Positions 50,343-58,702 are shown, numbered from the stretch's first letter. The stretch: DNA of 64,000 bases from Herbaspirillum sp. ST 5-3 (GCF_004804275.1 NZ_STGI01000002.1:1-64000); one strand, 5' to 3'. Numbers and translations are program-made. Notes: a model not told the origin generated them from the sequence alone.

Positions 50343-50921
50343 ATGAAAGTCTCGCTTCGCATTGGATTGCTTATCCTCACTGCTGTCGGATTCGGCACAG
50401 CCGCCATGGCGCAACCTTCCGCCTTGTCCGGAAGCACGGAAAACATTTCAGGACAACCGAAAGGCAACTCAGTACGGCAACAGCATCTGTACCGCGGCAG
50501 CAAGATCATCGGCGCCAACGTCAGGAATCCGCAGAACGAGAAGATCGGTGTCATCAGGGATCTCATACTCGACAGCCGGCGCGGCGAGATTGCCTATGCG
50601 GTGGTGAGTTTTGGCGGCGTGGCCGACGCCGGCAAGAAATATCACCCCATCCCGTGGCAGGCCTTGCAGCCGAGTGACGACGGAACGTTTTACACGCTGC
50701 AGGCGGACCGCGAAACGCTGGGCCATGCGCCCGGCTTTGACAAGCGGAAATGGCCGGACATGGCGGACCAGCAGTGGAGTGCCGATGTCGACCGCTTCTG
50801 GAGCCGCAGGGTGGGCCGCGGCACGGCCGGCATCAACAATCTGTCGCCCGGCGGTGCTGCGTCCGGCGCAAGTGGAGCAAGCGGCAAGGGGGCGAGCGGC
50901 AAGTCCACCCCCGCACGATAG
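50343..50921 (+). CDS. Secreted PRC-barrel protein
   Basis: 192 residues: signal peptide (MKVSLRIGLLILTAVGFGTAAMAQ), PRC-barrel (GSKIIGANVRNPQNEKIGVIRDLILDSRRGEIAYAVVSFGGV), a second conserved part (APGFDKRKWPDMADQQWSADVDRFW) and a Gly/Ser/Ala tail. PRC-barrels are beta-barrel adaptor modules; the periplasmic location suggests envelope binding. GGAGGAAGC before ATG 50343. Directly behind the perfect sigma-54 promoter. Close paralogue of the next gene. Confidence 0.85.
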   Translation: MKVSLRIGLLILTAVGFGTAAMAQPSALSGSTENISGQPKGNSVRQQHLYRGSKIIGANVRNPQNEKIGVIRDLILDSRRGEIAYAVVSFGGVADAGKKYHPIPWQALQPSDDGTFYTLQADRETLGHAPGFDKRKWPDMADQQWSADVDRFWSRRVGRGTAGINNLSPGGAASGASGASGKGASGKSTPAR

Positions 50922-51111
50922 AACCTGTCTTGAATAGTGTGAGGAGCGTGTGCGGGCATCGCCCGGCGCGAAGGAGAACCGAGCTCCCGACACGGATTCA
51001 TGACGGGCACTAACAGGGAGTCAATCGAAAAGCGTCTGCATCGGTTTATCGGATAAAACATCAACAGGCCGCTCTGCGGAACGCGCAGGCAGTTATTGAA
51101 AGGAAAGACTC

Positions 51112-51540
51112 ATGAGCAATTACCCTTCTTCCACCAGCACGGGCGGTGGCGGTGCACGCGTGGTCGGCGGACAGGCAAACATGTCGGGACCAGGTCCTGA
51201 AGTGATGGCGGCCGATACGCTGCAAGGCGACAAGGTCATCAACTCGCGCGGCGAAGACCTCGGTGAAATCGAGGACATCATGCTCGATGTGCCGAACGGC
51301 CGCGTCGCTTATGCGGTGCTGTCGTTCGGCGGCGTGATGGGAATCGGCGACAAGCTGTTCGCCGTGCCCTGGAGCGCACTGACGCTGGATGCCGACCGCA
51401 AGTGCTTCGTGCTGGATATCGACAAGGACCGGCTGAAGAATGCGCCGGGCTTCGACAAGGACCACTGGCCTTCCATGGCCGACACCACCTGGGCCAACGA
51501 AGTGCATTCCTACTACAACAGCAGGCCATACTGGCAGTAG
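51112..51540 (+). CDS. PRC-barrel protein (cytoplasmic)
   Basis: 142 residues, without a signal peptide: a Gly/Ser-rich start (SSTSTGGGGARVVGG), PRC-barrel (DKVINSRGEDLGEIEDIMLDVPNGRVAYAVLSFGGVMGIGD) and APGFDKDHWPSMADTTWANEVHSYY, paralogous to the preceding secreted protein. Photosynthetic-complex-type PRC modules occur in many stress-induced small proteins. GAAAGGAAAGACTC before the ATG. Spacing of 190 bases suggests its own promoter, which I did not find. Confidence 0.85.
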   Translation: MSNYPSSTSTGGGGARVVGGQANMSGPGPEVMAADTLQGDKVINSRGEDLGEIEDIMLDVPNGRVAYAVLSFGGVMGIGDKLFAVPWSALTLDADRKCFVLDIDKDRLKNAPGFDKDHWPSMADTTWANEVHSYYNSRPYWQ

Positions 51541-51724
51541 TGCAAAAAAAACGGGATTCAAGGAAAGCGCACCGGGGCGGTATTCCCCGCAAGGAGATTC
51601 CGTTACGGGAGCTGCCAACCGGATCAGGCGCTTCCTGAGTGCCGCAACCGGAGACGGAAATGGCGTCGGCGAACGGCGCCATTTTCACGTGGGCGCCTAG
51701 GCTCTCATTGAGCGAGACACGACA

Positions 51725-52225
51725 ATGGAAAACTTCTTATCGATCGATTGGGGAGAATTGTTCGGCCTGAGCCTTCCCTTGTCAGAGATCCTGATTCGCG
51801 GCTCGGCGATGTACTGGTTCCTGTTTCTGATCTTTCGCTTCGCGGTGCGCCGTGAAGTCGGCGCGGTAGGTATCGCCGACATGCTCGTGCTGGTGATCGT
51901 GGCCGACGCGGCACAAAACGCCATGGCAGGCGAATACCGCAGCATCTCAGATGGCATGGTGCTGGTGGCGACGCTGATCGGCTGGAACGTGTTCCTGGAC
52001 TGGCTGGGCTATCACGTGCCCGTGTTTCGCAAACTGGCCGAGCCCGGCCCCCTGCACCTGATCCAGGACGGCATCATCCTCAAGCGCAACCTGCGCCGGG
52101 AGTTCATCACCGAAGATGAATTGTGGAGCAAGCTGCGCGAGCAGGGCGTCGATTCGCTGCCGCAGGTGAAATCGGCGTTCATGGAGAATGACGGACAGAT
52201 CAGCGTGATCAAGCGGGAGAAATGA
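51725..52225 (+). CDS. DUF421 (YetF-type) membrane protein
   Basis: 166 residues: about three N-terminal TM segments (~25-40, ~50-65, ~75-92), then a soluble alpha/beta YetF domain (GPLHLIQDGIILKRNLRREFITEDELWSKLREQGVDSLPQVKSAFMENDGQISVIKRE). Family function is unsettled; members are frequent in stress or sporulation contexts. RBS region is poor (GAGCGAGACACGACA). On the plus strand, convergent with the Ku remnant. Confidence 0.85.
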   Translation: MENFLSIDWGELFGLSLPLSEILIRGSAMYWFLFLIFRFAVRREVGAVGIADMLVLVIVADAAQNAMAGEYRSISDGMVLVATLIGWNVFLDWLGYHVPVFRKLAEPGPLHLIQDGIILKRNLRREFITEDELWSKLREQGVDSLPQVKSAFMENDGQISVIKREK

Positions 52226-52281
52226 CTCTTTGCAGCAGCCGTCGCGCCCGCGACCGGAAAGCCTCTTTCCGGCCACGGTGT

Positions 52282-52962
52282 TTAGTGAAGCGTGCGGCGG
52301 GTCCTGGCCCGGGCCATTCGTGCGGGATGCCGCTGCCGGCTGGCCGGCCTTGGCGCGCCGGCATGCGGATTGGACGGGATGAGGAACAACAGCGAATCGC
52401 CGTCATCCGCATCATTTTCCTCGAGCCAGTCGTCAAGCTCTTCCACCTCGATTTCCGTGCCCTGGCCGATGGTGAGCATGCGGTCGCCGAACGGCGACGC
52501 ATCATCCGTGCAGAGATCGTCGCGAAGACTCTCGGCGTCGTCTTCGTCGCCTGTGATGGTCCAGCCTTCCTGCGCCCGTGAGATGAAAGAGGGCGGCAGC
52601 GCGAGTTCGCTCTCGCTTGTCTCGCCTGTAGCCGGATCGGACAACGCCACATTCAGGCGCGGATGGAGCGACTCGCTTGCCCAGCGCAGCGTCTGGAGCA
52701 CGAGCGACTGGCCCCGCGGCACCACAGCCGCCAGGTGCTGGCGCGACTGGATGACGACGCAGGCGATGCCGATCTTGCCGGTGGTGCGCAGCAGCTCCCG
52801 GAGCAGCGCGTAGAGCTTCTCGCCGCCCGGCGCAGGCGTCAGGTAATAAGGCGTTTCAAAGTACAGAGACGGGATCTCCTGCACGTCGACGAATGCAAGG
52901 ATATCCACAGCATGGGTTGATTTCGCATGGGTTGCGCGTACTTCCTGGTCAGGCAGAATCAC
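52282..52962 (-). pseudogene. Truncated Ku-like protein
   Basis: The N-terminal ~100 codons from a possible GTG 52962 (ribosome-site-like AAAGG upstream) match the middle of bacterial Ku: VVILPDQEV, then STHAVDILAFVDVQEIPSLYFETPYYLTPAPGGEKLYALLRELLRTTGKIGIACVVIQSRQHLAAVVPRGQSLVLQTLRWASE. The ~70-residue Ku N-terminus is absent: upstream frame up to 53223 has no Ku similarity and runs into the hemerythrin gene. The C-terminal ~110 residues (acidic, then Arg/Pro-rich) are also not Ku-like. No LigD nearby. Most likely a decaying ku; a shortened functional derivative cannot be ruled out. Confidence 0.7.
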
Positions 52963-53095
52963 AACAAACCTTTCTTCAAAGGAGGAGGCTCTCTGCAAGA
53001 GCGTTCCATGACGCGTTCGCCGCGCGCGCCTTGTCCAGTCGTTGCAGAGGCTTGCGCGGGGCGTGCCGCGCCACTTCGTTTTGTGCCAGGGCGGG

Positions 53096-53695
53096 TCAAT
53101 GTATGTTCCGGTGCGACTTGCCCTTGGCGCTGCTGTCTTCGTCTTCCTCGACATCGAGGTCGTCGGTCGGAACGCCGAGCTCTTCACGCAGTTCGAGCTT
53201 GCGTTGCCGGATTTCTTCACCAAGTTCGTCGAGATCGATTTCCGCCTTCTTCAGTTTGGGGAAAAGCTCTTTCTCTTCTTCCTGGATGTGGTGCTTCACA
53301 TACTCGCCCAGCACCGTGAACTTGGCGTCGTACAGGTCATCATCGGGCTCCATCGCGGCCAGCTCGGTAATGAGTTGCCGTGCCGATGCATGTTCCACCT
53401 CGGCTTCGTCCAGCAGATCCATTTCGTCGATGACTTCGCGCGCGGCGGGATAGAAAATTTCTTCTTCCACCTGAGCGTGTATGGTCAGCTCGGCGCAAGC
53501 GGTTTCGATCAACAATTGTTTCGCTTCCTCATCCGGGTCGTTCTTGATTTCCTCGAACTCTTCGAACATGTCGAGCACCTTCTTGTGATCTTCCGCAAGA
53601 ACATGCAATGCATCGCTGGACGAGCCCTTGGAAGATGCGCGGGGGGATGATTTCGAGGTCTTGGACGATCCCTTGGATGTCGCATTACGTGGCAT
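53096..53695 (-). CDS. Hemerythrin HHE-domain protein
   Basis: 199 residues: a Ser/Lys-rich N-terminal tail (~30), then an HHE four-helix bundle with iron-ligand pattern VLAEDHKKV, ELTIHAQVEEEIFYPAAREV, EHASARQLI and YVKHHIQEEEKELFP, then an acidic C-terminus. A di-iron protein likely for O2/NO or iron handling. ATG 53695 has AAAGGA; the Met at 53710 reads through that site. Behind a sigma-54-type promoter. Confidence 0.88.
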   Translation of the reverse strand: MPRNATSKGSSKTSKSSPRASSKGSSSDALHVLAEDHKKVLDMFEEFEEIKNDPDEEAKQLLIETACAELTIHAQVEEEIFYPAAREVIDEMDLLDEAEVEHASARQLITELAAMEPDDDLYDAKFTVLGEYVKHHIQEEEKELFPKLKKAEIDLDELGEEIRQRKLELREELGVPTDDLDVEEDEDSSAKGKSHRNIH

Positions 53696-53734
53696 GGTGT
53701 TTCCTTTCATGGTTGGGCAGCGTGGAGGTTCTCC

Positions 53735-53750
53735 GCAAGCTCCATGCCAT
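53735..53750 (-). promoter_or_regulatory. Sigma-54 (-24/-12) promoter of the hemerythrin gene
   Basis: On the minus strand TGGCATGGAGCTTGCG: one -24 deviation (TGGCAT for TGGCAC), perfect TTGC, exact GG-N10-GC. Predicted start near 53724, 29 bases before ATG 53695. Confidence 0.62.
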
Positions 53751-53817
53751 GCGTCCGCAGGCCAGAAAGACGCGATATGTGCAAGGACCCCGGCGAGGCT
53801 GCAAGACGTTTTTGCAA

Positions 53818-53830
53818 TGCGATGTAAAAA
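53818..53830 (+). promoter_or_regulatory. TGCGATGTAAAAA motif
   Basis: An exact 13-base match with 57956-57968. It is 68-80 bases upstream of the hemerythrin -24 element (opposite strand), a usual distance for an enhancer. Confidence 0.4.
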
Positions 53831-53845
53831 ATGCAGTTGGAAACT

Positions 53846-54940
53846 TTAGTTTGCGAGAAGACGCCGTGCCGGCATGTGTTCCTGCAGCAATTCCCGCGCC
53901 GCGGCGATGACGCGTTCCGGCGTTACTTCCGAGAGGCAACGATGATGTCCTTGCGGACAGACACTCTTGTAGCAGTAGCGGCAGGGAACGTCTTGAAACA
54001 GTACACGACTGGGCACCTGCCAGGGCGTGTGCTGCGGATTGGTCAATGCGTACAGGTCGACGATCGGTGTGCCGACGGCTGCGGCGATGTGCGCGGGGCC
54101 GGTATTGTTGCAGATGACCAGCGGCGCGAGCGACAGCAGCGCCGCCAGCCTGCCGAGGTCGAGACGGCCGGCCAGCGAATGCGTCTCTGCTTCGCCGCCG
54201 CGTATCTGCTCGACCAGCGCCGCTTCATCTTCATTGCCGGTAAAGACGAGAGGACAGCCCAATTGGGCTGACAGGCCGCGCGCGAGTACTGCCCAGTGCA
54301 GCGGCGGATAGCGGCGCGAGGGGGCGCTGGCGCCGGGATGGAGGACGATCCATGGCCGCGCATCGTCGATATCGAGCGTCCGCAGATAATTCCTTGCCCA
54401 CGCAAGATCGGCTGGCGGTACACGAAAGGACAGGCGTTCATTGCGCGTTTCGGCGCCGATCGCCGCCACCAGGTCGAGCTGGCGTCTGACTTCATGCCGC
54501 ACCTGCTCCTGCGGTTCAGTTTCGCGCACCCAGTCCGTCAGCAACTGATACGGATTCTCGCGGCAATGCGCCAGTCGCAGCGGTATGCCGGCCAGATGGC
54601 ACATCAGCGCGGCCGGCAGCGGGCTCTGGCTGTACACGGTGAAAATCACGGCAGCATCGAAGCGGCGCTGCGAAAGCTGTTCGATCAGTGCGAAGTCGGC
54701 AGCGGCTTCCTGTGCTGCGCTGCTCTTCAACCATGGCGCGGCGTACTGAATCGTGTCGTCGATTTCAGGCACGTAGCGCGCCGCCGCCGCGCCGCCGGCG
54801 GAGCTGAGCAGGGTGACGTTGCTGCCGGGCAGCGATTCCTTCAGCGCGCGAATGGCGGGCGTGCTCATCAGCACGTCGCCCAGGTAATCGAGACGAATGC
54901 ACAGGACGCGCCGGGCCTGCTGCCAGCGCTCCACCGTCAT
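53846..54940 (-). CDS. Glycosyltransferase family 9 (heptosyltransferase-like)
   Basis: 364 residues: RRVLCIRLDYLGDVLMSTPAIRALKESLPGSNVTLL (GT9 N-terminus), and WIVLHPGASAPSRRYP with LAPLVICNNTGPAHIAAAVGTPIVDLYALTNP (nucleotide-sugar binding). GT9 enzymes add heptose or related sugars in LPS or other glycans. ATG 54940 overlaps the phosphatase stop (ATGA); the frame upstream is inside that gene. Last in the four-gene operon from 57755. The adjacent phosphatase fits a heptose pathway. Confidence 0.88.
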   Translation of the reverse strand: MTVERWQQARRVLCIRLDYLGDVLMSTPAIRALKESLPGSNVTLLSSAGGAAAARYVPEIDDTIQYAAPWLKSSAAQEAAADFALIEQLSQRRFDAAVIFTVYSQSPLPAALMCHLAGIPLRLAHCRENPYQLLTDWVRETEPQEQVRHEVRRQLDLVAAIGAETRNERLSFRVPPADLAWARNYLRTLDIDDARPWIVLHPGASAPSRRYPPLHWAVLARGLSAQLGCPLVFTGNEDEAALVEQIRGGEAETHSLAGRLDLGRLAALLSLAPLVICNNTGPAHIAAAVGTPIVDLYALTNPQHTPWQVPSRVLFQDVPCRYCYKSVCPQGHHRCLSEVTPERVIAAARELLQEHMPARRLLAN

Positions 54941-55560
54941 GGGACAGCCACTCCGCTGCTGCCGGGCCGCAGGCCGGGAATATGCATGCCCTGTTCGCGT
55001 CCACCCTGTTCGACCGACGCGATCATGCCTGCGGCCACATACAGGTTCGGCGCCGTCAGGTCCGGCATGCGATGCGCCGAGATCTTCCACTCGGTCTCGT
55101 TTCCGTTGTCGATCAGAACGGTGCGGCAGCCGGCGCGATGGCCGGCTTCCACATCATTCAGGATGTCGCCGATCATCCACGAGGCGCCGAGGTCGATGTC
55201 GTGTTCGTGCGCCGCGCGGTACAGCATGCCGGGCATCGGTTTGCGGCAGGTGCAGGGGACGGCATAGCGTTCCACCATGCCGTCAGGGCTGTGCGGGCAG
55301 AAGTAGAAACCGTCCAGCGTGACGCCGTATTGCGCAAGCTGTTGTGCCAGGCGCCGATGCACGCCATCGAGCGCGGATTCGGTGAAGATGCCCTCGGCCA
55401 CGCCGGGCTGGTTGGTGACGACGAACAAGGCATAGCCCATGTGGGTGAGCAGTTGCAGAGCCTCGGCCGCCTTCCAGGTGAGCTGCACCAGGGCGGGGTT
55501 GACGTTATACGGCACGTTCTCTACAAGTGTGCCGTCCTTGTCAAGGAAGATTGCGCGCAT
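54937..55560 (-). CDS. gmhB: HAD phosphatase, GmhB type (heptose bisphosphate 7-phosphatase)
   Basis: 207 residues: HAD motif I AIFLDKDGTLVENV, motif II VVTNQPGVAEG, a zinc site pattern FCPHSPDG...PCTCRKP, motif IV MIGDILNDVEAGHRAGC. It dephosphorylates D-glycero-D-manno-heptose 1,7-bisphosphate, giving a precursor of ADP- or GDP-heptose. A nucleoside-sugar variant of the family is possible. ATGA overlap with the GT9 gene. Confidence 0.85.
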   Translation of the reverse strand: MRAIFLDKDGTLVENVPYNVNPALVQLTWKAAEALQLLTHMGYALFVVTNQPGVAEGIFTESALDGVHRRLAQQLAQYGVTLDGFYFCPHSPDGMVERYAVPCTCRKPMPGMLYRAAHEHDIDLGASWMIGDILNDVEAGHRAGCRTVLIDNGNETEWKISAHRMPDLTAPNLYVAAGMIASVEQGGREQGMHIPGLRPGSSGVAVP

Positions 55561-55608
55561 GATTTCGCCTTGTCGTCATATCGTTCTTGTTATGCCGTCA
55601 CTTCCTGC

Positions 55609-56388
55609 TCATGGCCACGAGGTTTCCTGCATCGGGATGACCATGATCTCCGGTATCACCGTCTGCGCCGGCATCAGCAGCACGGCCTTCACCGCCTGCG
55701 CGACATTGGCCGGGTCCTGCAGCGTCGAAACATCGATGCCCGGAAAGCGGTCGAGCAGGAACGGCGTGCTCATGCCGCCCGCGATGAGCGCGGTGACCTT
55801 GATCTTTTGCGGACGCAGTTCGGCGTGCAGCGCATGCGACAGGCCCAGCAGGCCCCATTTGCTCGCGTGATACGCGGAGGCGTTCGGCCAGGCGCGCTTG
55901 GCGGCGGTGGAGGAAATGTTGATGATGTGCCCGCCACTGCCTCTCATGTGCTTTGCGGCGTACTTCGACAGCAGGAATGGGCCGTAGAGATTGGTGCGGA
56001 TCACGCGGTCCCAATCGGCATGGCTCAGCTCGTCGATGGGGCAGGTGACATCGGTGCCTGCGTTGTTGAGCAGGACGTCGAGTGTCCCGAAGCGTTCGAT
56101 GGTCTCGTCGACAGCGCGTTCGGCCGCGACCGGGTCGCCGACGTTGAAGCCGATGGCATGGGTTTTACCGCCCGCTGCTTCGAGCAGGGAGGCCACCGTC
56201 TGCGCCTTGTCGAGATTGAGATCCCCGATCACGACATTGGCGCCGCAGACAGAGAACATGTGCGACAGCGCGGCCCCGAGGCCGCTGCCGCCGCCGGTGA
56301 CCAGGACGGTTTTGCCCGCGAACAGCGCGGCTTCCGCGGGATCTGCGACATAACTGGATACGTTCACGTTGCTCAATGCGTTCTCCAT
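55609..56388 (-). CDS. SDR-family oxidoreductase in glycan operon
   Basis: 259 residues: VLVTGGGSGLGAALSHMF (NAD(P) binding), NNAGTDVTCPIDE, SSTAAKRAWPNASAYHASKWGL (Ser, YxxxK), then ALIAGGMSTPFL. A soluble SDR with a ~20-residue N-terminal extension. The substrate is unknown; lying between a glycosyltransferase and a sugar phosphatase it may act on a nucleotide sugar, or be a passenger stress SDR. 48 bases before the gmhB-like gene. Confidence 0.85.
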   Translation of the reverse strand: MENALSNVNVSSYVADPAEAALFAGKTVLVTGGGSGLGAALSHMFSVCGANVVIGDLNLDKAQTVASLLEAAGGKTHAIGFNVGDPVAAERAVDETIERFGTLDVLLNNAGTDVTCPIDELSHADWDRVIRTNLYGPFLLSKYAAKHMRGSGGHIINISSTAAKRAWPNASAYHASKWGLLGLSHALHAELRPQKIKVTALIAGGMSTPFLLDRFPGIDVSTLQDPANVAQAVKAVLLMPAQTVIPEIMVIPMQETSWP

Positions 56389-56474
56389 GAAAAAATGATT
56401 TCGGTTTGTCCTACGCTACGCCGTTCCGGCGCATGCTTGTTGATGCAATCGATGCCGGCCGTCACTTCCGGATT

Positions 56475-57755
56475 TCAGAGGCTCAGTTCGCCCGATGCGG
56501 CGCGCGGATGCAGCGCGTAGCGGGTGGCCGGTTCCAGCACGCTCTCGTAGACGCCGGCGATGCTGGCGGCGACGTTGCGCCAGGTGTAATGCTGGTAGGC
56601 GCGCCGCATGCCGGCCCATCCCATGCGTTGCGCGAGGTGGGGATGGCGCTGCAGCCATGACAGCCGCTCGGCCAGTGCTTCCGGATCGTTGGGCGGCACC
56701 AGATAGCCGGTTTCGCCGTCGATCACGGTGGTCTTGATGCCGCCGACGGCGGTACCGATCACCGGCGTGCCGCAGGCCATCGCCTCGACCGGCGTGATGC
56801 CGAAGGGCTCGTACCATGGCGTCGTGACGAAGACGTTGGCGGCGCTGTAGTAATAGCGCAGCTGCTCGCGCTGCCGCTGGCCGGTGAAGGTGACGCATTG
56901 CGCCACGCCCAGTTCTTCGGTCAGTTGCATCAGGCGGCCCAGTTCCGGCGTGGCGACCGGGTCCGGCTTTTCGCCATTGCCGCCGACGATCAGCAGGCGC
57001 ACCGGCACCTGATACTGATGGTGCAGGATCGCGACGGCGCGAATGACGTTGTCCACACCCTTGCGGGGCACCATGCGGCCGAGCTGCAGCACGATGAACT
57101 CGTCGCGGTCCAGCCCAAGGTTCTGGCGCGCGTCGAGCGTGGTCGGCCAGAATTCATCCGGGTCGAAGCCGCAGGGAACGACGTCGATCCGTGCACTCGG
57201 CGCGCCGTAATGCTGTTCCATGTCGCGCCGGTCTTGCGGGCATTCGGCGATCACGCGGTCCGCGTCATGCATCAGGCGTTCTTCGATCGCGAAGCGGATA
57301 TCGGGAAAAGCGTCCGCTTCCTTCTGACACAGCCGACGCACGCGCCCGAGCGCGTGGAAAGTCATCACGAAGGGAATGCCCAGCGTCGCCTTGATCTGCT
57401 GGGCCACCATGCCAGACATAAAGAAATTGGCATGCACGATGTCATACCGCATTTTTTGCCGGCGCGCAAAGCGGATCACGAATCGCCCGAACTGTTCCAT
57501 GTAAGGCAGCATGGTTTCCTTGGGAATGAACACCGGTGGACCGGCGGGCACATGGACCACGCGCACGCCGGGATGCCAGTCAAGGACCGGCTCCAGTTCA
57601 TCGGAGTCGCGTCTCGTAAAGATATCGACCAGGTTGCCGAGGCGCGCAAGCTGCCTGGCGAGCTGGGCGACATACACATTCTGTCCGCCGCTGTCGATGC
57701 TGCCGATGCGCGCAAGGGGCGACGCGTGTTCGCTGATGAGAGCAATTTTTCGCAT
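56475..57755 (-). CDS. Glycosyltransferase family 4
   Basis: 426 residues, GT-B fold: ALISEHASPLARIGSIDSGGQNVYVAQLARQLARLGN (acceptor domain), HALGRVRRLCQKEAD, VVPCGFDPDEFWP, LQLGRMVPRKGVDNVIRAV, and E-X7-E motif in YEPFGITPVEAMACGTPVIGTAVGGI. Similar to sucrose-phosphate-synthase/MshA-type enzymes using UDP- or GDP-sugars. ATG 57755 (MRKIALISEH) is used; the frame to 57806 overlaps the candidate promoter. First gene of the four-gene minus-strand operon. Confidence 0.88.
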   Translation of the reverse strand: MRKIALISEHASPLARIGSIDSGGQNVYVAQLARQLARLGNLVDIFTRRDSDELEPVLDWHPGVRVVHVPAGPPVFIPKETMLPYMEQFGRFVIRFARRQKMRYDIVHANFFMSGMVAQQIKATLGIPFVMTFHALGRVRRLCQKEADAFPDIRFAIEERLMHDADRVIAECPQDRRDMEQHYGAPSARIDVVPCGFDPDEFWPTTLDARQNLGLDRDEFIVLQLGRMVPRKGVDNVIRAVAILHHQYQVPVRLLIVGGNGEKPDPVATPELGRLMQLTEELGVAQCVTFTGQRQREQLRYYYSAANVFVTTPWYEPFGITPVEAMACGTPVIGTAVGGIKTTVIDGETGYLVPPNDPEALAERLSWLQRHPHLAQRMGWAGMRRAYQHYTWRNVAASIAGVYESVLEPATRYALHPRAASGELSL

Positions 57756-57801
57756 AGTTATCCACGTTGTTGGAATGGTCACATCACTGTTTGGCTGGCA
57801 A

Positions 57802-57817
57802 AGCAAAGCATGTACCT
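57802..57817 (-). promoter_or_regulatory. Possible sigma-54 promoter of the GT4 operon
   Basis: Minus-strand AGGTACATGCTTTGCT: TTGC and GG-N10-GC are exact, but -24 is AGGTAC rather than TGGCAC. Predicted start ~36 bases before ATG 57755. The weakest of the set. Confidence 0.42.
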
Positions 57818-57955
57818 AGAGGATTTCCAGACACGAAAGCCGCAAGGAAAGCAGGGGGTTTGCCGCGATCGCCTGCTGCGGGCACTTTGCGGTTGCGCTC
57901 GCTTTATCGGCTGCCTATCCAAGGCAAGGACAAATATCGTGGGTAAGAAATACAG

Positions 57956-57968
57956 TGCGATGTAAAAA
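57956..57968 (+). promoter_or_regulatory. TGCGATGTAAAAA motif between divergent promoters
   Basis: Identical over 13 bases to 53818-53830. Here it is the left half of an imperfect dyad GCGATGT-AAAA-ACTTCGC (57957-57974), consistent with binding of a dimer. Confidence 0.42.
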
Positions 57969-58057
57969 CTTCGCCGGGCGATGCAGAAGTGAAAGGAATG
58001 CGCCTGAATATGCGCGTCACTGCGGCTTCGATGCAGTGAAGAAAGCTTGCTCGACAC

Positions 58058-58073
58058 TGGCACAAGAACTGCA
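58058..58073 (+). promoter_or_regulatory. Sigma-54 (-24/-12) promoter of the glycine-zipper lipoprotein gene
   Basis: TGGCACAAGAACTGCA: perfect TGGCAC, CTGC for TTGC, exact GG-N10-GC. Predicted start near 58084. Confidence 0.6.
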
Positions 58074-58196
58074 TGGGAACATTTACCGGAGACGGCAGGA
58101 GGCATTGCCAGCCAGGCATGCGGCTGTCGTGCAATGTTGCGGACGCCGGCAGGCAGGCTGTTCGTACCAGAGCGATTTTTTTAACAGGAGATGACT

Positions 58197-58685
58197 ATGT
58201 GGAAGAACACAACGAAATCCGCAGTAGCAGGGCTTTCTGTGCTTGTGCTCGCGGCATGCGGCAGTTCACCCATGAGCTCCAGCTCATCCGTGCCTGTCAC
58301 CACGACCAGCAGCACGGTCCCGGTGACGACAACTACCAGCAGCGCATCGGGTTATGGCGTGGTGCAGGCGATTGACGTTGTGCCGCGCGAGCGGGCAGGT
58401 GTCGGCGTCGGCACGGTGGCCGGCGCTGTGGTCGGCGGCGTACTGGGCAACCAGGTCGGCAGCGGGCGCGGCAGGACGGCTGCGACGGTGGCCGGTGCAG
58501 CCGGTGGCGCACTGGCCGGCAATGCCATGGAGCAGAACGCGCGCAACAGCCAACAGATGTATCGGGTGGCGGTACGCATGGACAATGGCTCGGTGCAAAC
58601 GTTGACGCAGGAAGTGGCGCCCGGCGTGCAGGTCGGCGAACGCGTGCGCCTTGAAAACGGCGTGATCGTCGAACGCTTCCGTTAG
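58197..58685 (+). CDS. Glycine-zipper outer-membrane lipoprotein (SlyB/17-kDa type)
   Basis: 162 residues: lipoprotein signal with LVLAAC lipobox, a Ser/Thr/Val-rich linker (~residues 25-50), then a glycine-zipper 2TM segment (GVGVGTVAGAVVGGVLGNQVGSGRGRTAATVAGAAGGALAGNA) and a C-terminal beta-strand domain. The family (Rickettsia 17-kDa antigen, SlyB) is tied to outer-membrane integrity under stress. AGGAG at 58186-58190 sets ATG 58197 rather than 58191. Confidence 0.88.
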   Translation: MWKNTTKSAVAGLSVLVLAACGSSPMSSSSSVPVTTTSSTVPVTTTTSSASGYGVVQAIDVVPRERAGVGVGTVAGAVVGGVLGNQVGSGRGRTAATVAGAAGGALAGNAMEQNARNSQQMYRVAVRMDNGSVQTLTQEVAPGVQVGERVRLENGVIVERFR

Positions 58686-58702
58686 TTCGGACGGGCGCGT
58701 CG

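Larger units (their letters stand above)
57756..58196. other. Divergent intergenic region with two sigma-54 elements
   Basis: No gene seen. It holds candidate sigma-54 promoters facing both ways (57802-57817 minus, 58058-58073 plus) with TGCGATGTAAAAA (57956-57968) between them: 139 bases from the first and 90 from the second. AGGAG at 58186-58190 is the ribosome site of the right-hand gene. Confidence 0.5.

Noticed and set aside
54982-56520. 512-residue plus-strand frame across gmhB-like and SDR genes
   Set aside because: Shadow of two well-supported minus-strand genes; Arg/Gln/His-rich composition typical of antisense frames.
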